The notes below the pieces were generated by a model. That model was given only the letters and a program-made list of their open reading frames with translations. It ran no database searches and was not told where the DNA came from. A DNA stretch of 9,765 nt from CAZFPN01 sp044370655 (GTDB taxonomy: Bacteria; Pseudomonadota; Alphaproteobacteria; Rickettsiales; Deianiraeaceae), in NCBI GenBank assembly GCA_044370655.1, contig JBILVD010000045.1, forward strand, positions 1-9,765. Reading direction: 5' to 3'. Below, piece after piece: positions 6,548 through 9,765 of the stretch. A program made the translations under genes and the position numbers. Within the stretch, counting starts at the first letter, position 1. Each line of letters begins with the position of its first letter.

Positions 6548-7276
6548 TTATTTAGAGATTTGAGCGTCTAGCCTAGCTCTTAATTCTTGTTCTGATATAA
6601 GACCTCCAATAAATTCATCTCCAATAATCATAGCTGGAGTTCCTCTTATTCCTATATCTTTACCTATTTTTAAGTTTTCCTCTATTAAGCTTTTTTGTTT
6701 GCTTGTTTCAGAAAATTTAATTGTTTTACCAGTGATTTCTTTAATTTTTTTGATAATTGCTTCTTCTGTAGCTTCAACTTTAAATAATGCTTCATGAACT
6801 TGGAAGAATTTTTGAGGACTTGCCTCAAAAGCTTGTAGGCTTGCAATTGCAAGAAGAGATGAAACTGGGCTTAAAATTGGGAAGTCTCTAGCTATAAATT
6901 TAACATTTGAAGAGTATTTTTCTTCTTTCATTATGTTAGAAAAAATGTCTGTTAAAGCGTTGCAGTATCCACACTTATAATCGTAAAATATTACAACTTC
7001 AACTTTAGCATCTGTTGAACCAAAGAAAGGAGCGGATTTACTAAAAATAACATCTCTTTTTTTAGCCATTGTATCTTTAAAAGCGTTTTGTGAACTCTCC
7101 ATCTCTTTTTTATATTCTTTTTCTTGCTCATATTGTAATCCCTTCACAACTGCAAGTGGGTTTAAGAAAAGATTAGAAATTGAAACAGGAGCAAATTGAA
7201 CAATTAAAACAAAGAAAAATAGCGTTAAAGCGGAGTTTAACAACATTTTCAAAAGACATTTCACGTTTGTATTCAT
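6548..7276 (-). CDS. DsbA/Com1-like thioredoxin-fold protein, membrane-anchored
   Basis: A thiol-disulfide oxidoreductase of the DsbA/Com1 group (COG1651 type), expected to oxidise or isomerise disulfides in periplasmic proteins. The 242-residue protein begins with an uncleaved-looking signal anchor (hydrophobic 11-30, LLNSALTLFFFVLIVQFAPV). A charged helical linker (about 45-75) leads to the catalytic domain. The active site is YDYKCGYCN with Cys102 and Cys105, and the conserved cis-proline is Pro214 in GIRGTPAMIIGD. ARDFPIL and the helical insert between them match the family. It is the first gene of the operon that continues through the RidA-family, coiled-coil and MidA genes. An IS1595-type element ends 74 bp upstream of its start, so its native promoter region may have been shortened or replaced. 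No clear promoter is seen in the 74 bp. Confidence 0.88.
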   Translation of the reverse strand: MNTNVKCLLKMLLNSALTLFFFVLIVQFAPVSISNLFLNPLAVVKGLQYEQEKEYKKEMESSQNAFKDTMAKKRDVIFSKSAPFFGSTDAKVEVVIFYDYKCGYCNALTDIFSNIMKEEKYSSNVKFIARDFPILSPVSSLLAIASLQAFEASPQKFFQVHEALFKVEATEEAIIKKIKEITGKTIKFSETSKQKSLIEENLKIGKDIGIRGTPAMIIGDEFIGGLISEQELRARLDAQISK

Positions 7277-7350
7277 ATGTAAATAAAATTAAATATTAGT
7301 GAATTTAATTAAATGAATTTTTTTAAAAATCAAGCTTTTTTAAATAAAAC

Positions 7351-7377
7351 TCGCAATTTCCTACAATAAGGCTTGAC
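7351..7377 (+). repeat. Left terminal inverted repeat of the IS1595-type element
   Basis: These 27 bp begin TCGCAATTTCC and end GGCTTGAC, and are an exact reverse complement of 8902-8928. Homology stops on both sides. The inner end supplies TTGAC of the transposase -35 box. Confidence 0.92.
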
Positions 7378-7401
7378 TTTTCTAAAAACACATTGTATTA
7401 T
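7373..7401 (+). promoter_or_regulatory. Transposase promoter straddling the left inverted repeat
   Basis: TTGACT (7373-7378), a 17-bp spacer, then TATTAT (7396-7401). Five bases of the -35 are the inner end of the inverted repeat. The start site would be near 7408, giving a leader of only about 17 nt before the ATG at 7425 with no clear Shine-Dalgarno sequence, which would keep transposase expression low. Confidence 0.6.
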
Positions 7402-7424
7402 ATAGTATAAATGATATTATTTTT

Positions 7425-8300
7425 ATGAGTGCTTTAAAAATAGCTAAAAGATTTAGAAGTGAAAAGGAATGTTTAGATTTCCTAATTAAAAAAAGATGGA
7501 ATAACGAACCTAAATGTGCTTATTGCGGTTCTGATAAAGTTTCTTTGCATAAAGAAGAAAGCCAAACAAGTAGATTTCAATGCTCTTCTTGCAAAAAATC
7601 TTTTTCCGTTTTAGTTGGAACTATTTTTGAAGGAACTAAACTAAGCCTTATTAAATGGTTTTCCGCTATTGCAATAATGATTGAAGCTAAAAAAGGGATA
7701 AGTGCAATGCAAGTTTCAAGACATCTTGATATAAACAAAAACACTGCTTGGCTTATTTGCCATAAAATCAGAAAAGCAATGAATGATAAAAACCTCTCTG
7801 CTTTCGGTGGTGTAGTTCAAATGGACGAAACATACATTCACACAAACAACGACGATGAAGATAAAAACAGCGGAGGTGGAAAGCAAATAAGAAGCAAGAA
7901 CACAACGCCAGTTGTTGGAATGTCTTCAGGAGGTAAGATAAAAGCTTTTGCTACTAAAAACATTATGGCAGGTACGCTACTTCATTTTGCAAGAAGAAAT
8001 ATAATTGAAGGAGCAACAGTTCACACTGATATGAATGCTTCTTATAATAACTTTAAGAACTGGTTTAAACACGATAAAGTAAAACACGCTGTAGAATATG
8101 TTTCTGCTTCAGGGGTTCACACAAACACAGTTGAAAGCTTTTGGGGATTGCTTAAGAGAGGTATAAAAGGGCAGTTTCATCACATAAGCAAGAAATACGC
8201 ACAAGCTTATATAAATGAGTTTGAATTTAGGTTCAATAGAAGGGGGTTTAAGAGTGATGTTATTTTTGATGAGGTTCTATTGAGGGGATTGGGGGTTTAG
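7425..8300 (+). CDS. IS1595-family (ISXO2-like) transposase, full length
   Basis: This enzyme would cut at the 27-bp ends and move the element. The 291-residue protein has the two family domains. The first is an N-terminal zinc ribbon with Cys31, Cys34, Cys53 and Cys56 (CAYC ... CSSC), followed by FSVLVGTIFEGTKL, then a helix-turn-helix-like segment (about 90-118, SAMQVSRHLDINKNTAW). The second is the DDE-type catalytic domain: Asp134 in VQMDETYIH, Asp202 in VHTDMNASY, and Asn234/Glu237 in HTNTVESFWGLLKRG with Lys244. The third acidic position varies among IS1595 subgroups, so N234 or E237 may serve. The C-terminus EFEFRFNRRGF is typical. The frame is uninterrupted, so it is probably functional. 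The gene ends by overlapping the convergent passenger gene by 4 bp, leaving no room for a terminator. Confidence 0.95.
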   Translation: MSALKIAKRFRSEKECLDFLIKKRWNNEPKCAYCGSDKVSLHKEESQTSRFQCSSCKKSFSVLVGTIFEGTKLSLIKWFSAIAIMIEAKKGISAMQVSRHLDINKNTAWLICHKIRKAMNDKNLSAFGGVVQMDETYIHTNNDDEDKNSGGGKQIRSKNTTPVVGMSSGGKIKAFATKNIMAGTLLHFARRNIIEGATVHTDMNASYNNFKNWFKHDKVKHAVEYVSASGVHTNTVESFWGLLKRGIKGQFHHISKKYAQAYINEFEFRFNRRGFKSDVIFDEVLLRGLGV

Positions 8301-8851
8301 AGTTTATTTGGTACTACTAATTCTATTTTATATTGGACACCATATTCAATAATAGCTTCAAATGATTTCACTTGATTGCAATGCCATTGATTTTCAATTT
8401 GAATATAAGCATTATTTAGACCTCGCAACATAATGTGATATGTAATAGGAGGTTTCTCGTAAAAATATAACAAAAAATGAATTTTTACAGTATTGTTATT
8501 ATAATATATGATTGGATGAAAATTTGAATTCTCAACCAAGTCTTTATTTACCTTAAAATCTTCGTGTATAAAGCCTGCACCGTTGTGATTGCCCCATTTG
8601 AATATATATAAAGTTTCTGTATCTTTTAACTGTGTTTGTTTTATGCTATAAAATTTCTCAAAAAGATTTAATCCCATATTAAGTAAAACCAAAATTACCA
8701 TTATACTTATAACAATTGTAGGAGCTAATCCTAAAAAGTTAATTAAATTGCTATAAAATGTCATAATACCACCTCCAATAAATGATAAAACCCAAATGAT
8801 AGTTTGGACGATTCCACGCATAATATTAATTTTTTGCAATGCTTTAAACAT
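8297..8851 (-). CDS. IS passenger: two-helix membrane protein with soluble C-terminal domain, function unknown
   Basis: I do not recognise this family. The gene lies wholly inside the IS1595-type element and converges on the transposase. The 184-residue product has two predicted membrane helices (about 12-33, IVQTIIWVLSFIGGGIMTFY, and about 41-62, APTIVISIMVILVLLNMGL) with a short loop between them. A soluble, beta-rich domain of about 110 residues follows (KWGNHNGAGF, TVKIHFLLYFYEKPP, YKIELVVP). By the positive-inside pattern the domain is probably cytoplasmic, though this is uncertain. A TTGACA from the right inverted repeat is placed to drive it. No catalytic motif is visible. ATG 8851 lacks a strong ribosome-binding site; a better-placed ATG at about 8865 is in another frame and gives only a short peptide. 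It is not a transposition accessory that I can identify. Confidence 0.75.
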   Translation of the reverse strand: MFKALQKINIMRGIVQTIIWVLSFIGGGIMTFYSNLINFLGLAPTIVISIMVILVLLNMGLNLFEKFYSIKQTQLKDTETLYIFKWGNHNGAGFIHEDFKVNKDLVENSNFHPIIYYNNNTVKIHFLLYFYEKPPITYHIMLRGLNNAYIQIENQWHCNQVKSFEAIIEYGVQYKIELVVPNKL

Positions 8852-8877
8852 ATTTTCTTTTTCATAACTCTTCTCAT

Positions 8878-8906
8878 ATCTAATTTAATTAATTCTCATT
8901 TGTCAA
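8878..8906 (-). promoter_or_regulatory. Candidate passenger-gene promoter using the right inverted repeat
   Basis: On the minus strand, a perfect TTGACA (8906-8901) is followed after 17 bp by TTAGAT (8883-8878), a weak -10 with 3 of 6 matches. The -35 is formed by the inner end of the inverted repeat plus one base, mirroring the transposase promoter at the other end. Confidence 0.35.
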
Positions 8907-8928
8907 GCCTTATTGTAGGAAATTGCGA
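8902..8928 (-). repeat. Right terminal inverted repeat of the IS1595-type element
   Basis: These 27 bp are an exact reverse complement of the left repeat, reading TCGCAATTTCC...GGCTTGAC from the outer end on the minus strand. The next inner base makes a perfect TTGACA pointing toward the passenger gene. Confidence 0.92.
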
Positions 8929-8966
8929 ATAAAAAATAACGATTATATACAATTTGACTTTTTATG

Positions 8967-8995
8967 TTGACAAATAACTTTTAAAAACTTATAAT
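8967..8995 (+). promoter_or_regulatory. Perfect consensus sigma-70 promoter outside the IS, pointing right
   Basis: TTGACA (8967-8972), exactly 17 bp, then TATAAT (8990-8995): both hexamers and the spacing are consensus. It lies 39 bp beyond the IS end, so it is not part of that element. Transcription would begin near 9002 and run against the minus-strand gene at 9132-9608. The only plus-strand reading frame with a good start downstream is at 9066. Confidence 0.65.
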
Positions 8996-9039
8996 TACTT
9001 ACTTATTGATTATTATAATAGTATTACTTTTTATTATTG

Positions 9040-9058
9040 CTTGCCAAAATTTTGCAAG
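9040..9058. repeat. Near-perfect palindrome just upstream of a strong Shine-Dalgarno sequence
   Basis: CTTGCCAAAATTTTGCAAG is palindromic except for one extra C (9045). As RNA from the promoter at 8967 it could form a small stem, CTTGC/GCAAG. The 3' arm ends on the first G of the GAGGTG ribosome-binding site (9058-9063), so pairing could affect translation. No T-run follows on either strand, so it is not an ordinary terminator. Confidence 0.45.
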
Positions 9059-9065
9059 AGGTGGA

Positions 9066-9182
9066 ATGCAATATAAATATTTTCAAGATTTATATTATGA
9101 AATGCTTTGCCTCAAAATAGAAATGAAGGGGTTAAATAGGAATAACAACTTTAATGGTTCTCAAGTTAGAGAAGAAGAGTGA
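9066..9182 (+). CDS. Candidate short protein (38 aa) with strong ribosome-binding site
   Basis: The ATG at 9066 is preceded by GAGGTG (9058-9063), a six-base match to the 16S anti-Shine-Dalgarno, two bases upstream. This is the best ribosome-binding site I found in a window where most genes have none. A consensus promoter lies 71 bp upstream of the ATG (-10 to start). The product has 38 residues, aromatic and charged (MQYKYFQDLYYEM at its start, REEE at its end), and I cannot assign a function. Its last 17 codons and stop overlap the 3' end of the minus-strand gene 9132-9608. The same frame stays open upstream to 8985 and encodes a run of Ile/Leu ending in a lipobox-like IIAC. A longer product would need a TTG start almost at the transcription start, which is unlikely. 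The alternative is that the unit makes a non-coding or antisense RNA. Confidence 0.4.
   Translation: MQYKYFQDLYYEMLCLKIEMKGLNRNNNFNGSQVREEE
9070..9096. repeat. 9-bp perfect inverted repeat inside the short ORF
   Basis: AATATAAAT (9070-9078) and ATTTATATT (9088-9096) are exact reverse complements around a 9-nt loop. The repeat starts just after the ATG at 9066. It is made only of A and T, so chance is possible in this DNA. Confidence 0.45.
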
Positions 9183-9608
9183 TTTTTTAATATTTTTAAT
9201 TTTAAAATCTATAAACAAATAATCTTGCTTACCAGTATATTGTATTACTTCATCACTTTCATTTCTTAATTTACTTTGAAATATATACGTTTTTTCTGTG
9301 TCGCAAGGAAGTAAATTAATAGATTTTTTTAATTCAGGATAAAAAACATAACCCATTATGCCGTCTTGATTTTGTTCGTAAGAACGTATTTTAAGCTCAC
9401 TATTTTTATTTTTTACATATATGTTATGAATTTCAATATTGTATGTTGTTTTGTTTATTAAAGTCATTTCAAGTCTAAAACTTTCATTATCTAGCGTTGG
9501 CGAGCCAAATAAAACTCTTAAATTAAAATGCTTTTTATATGTGCAAAAATCATAAATATAAGCAATAATTTTTCCAAGAATAGGAATTGTAATTTTAAAA
9601 TCTGCCAT
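9132..9608 (-). CDS. Hypothetical beta-rich protein, overlapping an IS1595 transposase remnant
   Basis: I do not recognise this 158-residue protein. It opens with a modestly hydrophobic stretch (FKITIPILGKIIAYIYDF, 4-21) that is too broken for a clear signal peptide or membrane helix. It continues as alternating short strands such as FRLEMTLINKTTYNIEIHNI, SINLLPCDTEKTYIF and YLFIDFKIKNI, the pattern of a beta-sandwich. ATG 9608 lies inside the end of the transposase remnant (stop at 9597-9595 in another frame), so the two reading frames overlap by 14 bp on the same strand and probably share a transcript. Like the passenger at 8297-8851, it is an unknown protein attached to an IS1595-type transposase, but the two show no clear sequence similarity. 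The 3' end overlaps the convergent short ORF. It could be a passenger gene or a neighbour captured by a deletion. Confidence 0.6.
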   Translation of the reverse strand: MADFKITIPILGKIIAYIYDFCTYKKHFNLRVLFGSPTLDNESFRLEMTLINKTTYNIEIHNIYVKNKNSELKIRSYEQNQDGIMGYVFYPELKKSINLLPCDTEKTYIFQSKLRNESDEVIQYTGKQDYLFIDFKIKNIKKSLFFSNLRTIKVVIPI

Positions 9609-9765
9609 ATAAGTTTAAATTTTCAGCATATTTATCTATAATTTCCTCAAAAATAGTTCCCACCATAACAGAGAAAGACTTATAACAAGATTGACATTGA
9701 TGTCTTTTTAAGTGCTTAGATACTTTAGAACTTTTACAATAAACACATTTAACGCCGTCCTTCCA
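9595..9765 (-). pseudogene. N-terminal zinc-ribbon fragment of a second IS1595-type transposase
   Basis: From the window edge the minus strand reads 56 codons to a TAA at 9597-9595. The sequence has the four zinc-ribbon cysteines as CVYC and CQSC, then KSFSVMVGTIFE, aligning with CAYC, CSSC and KSFSVLVGTIFE of the intact transposase at 7425. After GTIFE the similarity ends abruptly (near 9645). The frame then runs 16 unrelated residues (EIIDKYAENL...) into a stop, so the helix-turn-helix and whole DDE domain are missing. The sequence differs from the intact copy at many residues, so it comes from a different IS1595-type element. The N-terminus lies outside the window. It could also be a retained zinc-ribbon protein rather than debris. 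Confidence 0.75.

Larger units (their letters stand above)
7351..8928. mobile_element. Complete IS1595-family insertion sequence with passenger gene (1,578 bp)
   Basis: The element is bounded by perfect 27-bp inverted repeats (7351-7377 and 8902-8928). It contains a full-length IS1595/ISXO2-type transposase on the plus strand and a convergent passenger gene on the minus strand that overlaps it by 4 bp. Some IS1595-family members are known to carry passenger genes, so the layout fits. The expected 8-bp target duplication is not exact: AATAAAAC flanks the left and ATAAAAAA the right. A 7-bp AATAAAA can be matched on both sides (7343-7349 and 8928-8934) if the ends are moved slightly, but it is low-complexity. 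The intact ends and open transposase suggest a recent, possibly active copy. Confidence 0.9.

Noticed and set aside
7343..8934. 7-bp AATAAAA target-site duplication around the IS
   Set aside because: It requires shifting the element ends into or out of the perfect repeats and consists of a low-complexity A-rich string, so it is not reliable evidence.
8985..9065. Extension of the short ORF into a lipoprotein signal peptide (Ile/Leu run then IIAC)
   Set aside because: The only usable start is TTG at 9006, four bases from the predicted transcript start, with no ribosome-binding site. AT-rich DNA readily encodes Ile/Leu/Phe runs. The ATG at 9066 has the better signals.
1..9765. tRNA, rRNA, CRISPR arrays, riboswitches or a replication origin
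   Set aside because: No cloverleaf, conserved rRNA segment, regularly spaced repeat or DnaA-box cluster was noticed on either strand by reading. A covariance-model scan could still reveal a weak non-coding RNA.

Overview
The window is AT-rich (roughly 30% GC by eye). It looks like a host-associated alphaproteobacterium, perhaps a Rickettsiales- or Holosporales-type genome. That placement is inferred from base composition, the MidA/NDUFAF7-type methyltransferase, the Com1/DsbA-like protein, short tightly packed operons, and IS1595-type insertion sequences. The presence of pyrF argues against Rickettsia itself, which lacks de novo pyrimidine synthesis. The standard bacterial code fits: TGA, TAG and TAA all close genes. 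Most starts have little or no Shine-Dalgarno sequence.

Layout. (1) 1-1057, minus: a DNA methyltransferase of beta-type motif order, running off the left edge. (2) 1058-1503: a non-coding stretch with a candidate promoter serving a 113-residue protein of unknown function (1504-1845, plus). That gene converges on the next operon across a small tandem duplication that carries both stop codons. (3) 3722-1866, minus: a two-gene operon, oxyR then pyrF, 6 bp apart. A promoter lies upstream, with an inverted repeat bridging its -10 and -35. PyrF carries a large in-frame insertion of about 80-95 residues. (4) 7276-3880, minus: a packed four-gene operon encoding a membrane-anchored DsbA/Com1-like thioredoxin-fold protein, a RidA-family protein, a membrane-anchored coiled-coil/helical-repeat protein of unknown function, and a MidA-type arginine methyltransferase. 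(5) 7351-8928: a complete IS1595-family element with perfect 27-bp terminal inverted repeats. It carries a transposase and, convergent with it, a passenger gene for a two-helix membrane protein. Each inverted repeat supplies a -35 box for the gene facing inward. (6) 8929-9765: a second mobile-looking patch. It holds an N-terminal zinc-ribbon remnant of another IS1595-type transposase running off the right edge, overlapped by a gene for a beta-rich protein of unknown function. Facing them on the plus strand is a consensus sigma-70 promoter followed by a short ORF with the best ribosome-binding site noticed in the window.

How the genes fit together: the core part has a redox and protein-quality flavour (OxyR with both redox cysteines, DsbA-like thiol oxidoreductase, RidA family) next to pyrimidine synthesis and a complex I-type methyltransferase. 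This theme is inference from neighbourhood only. The right third is accessory DNA shaped by IS1595-type transposition. The least explained items are the passenger genes, the short plus-strand transcription unit at 8967-9182, and the PyrF insertion.
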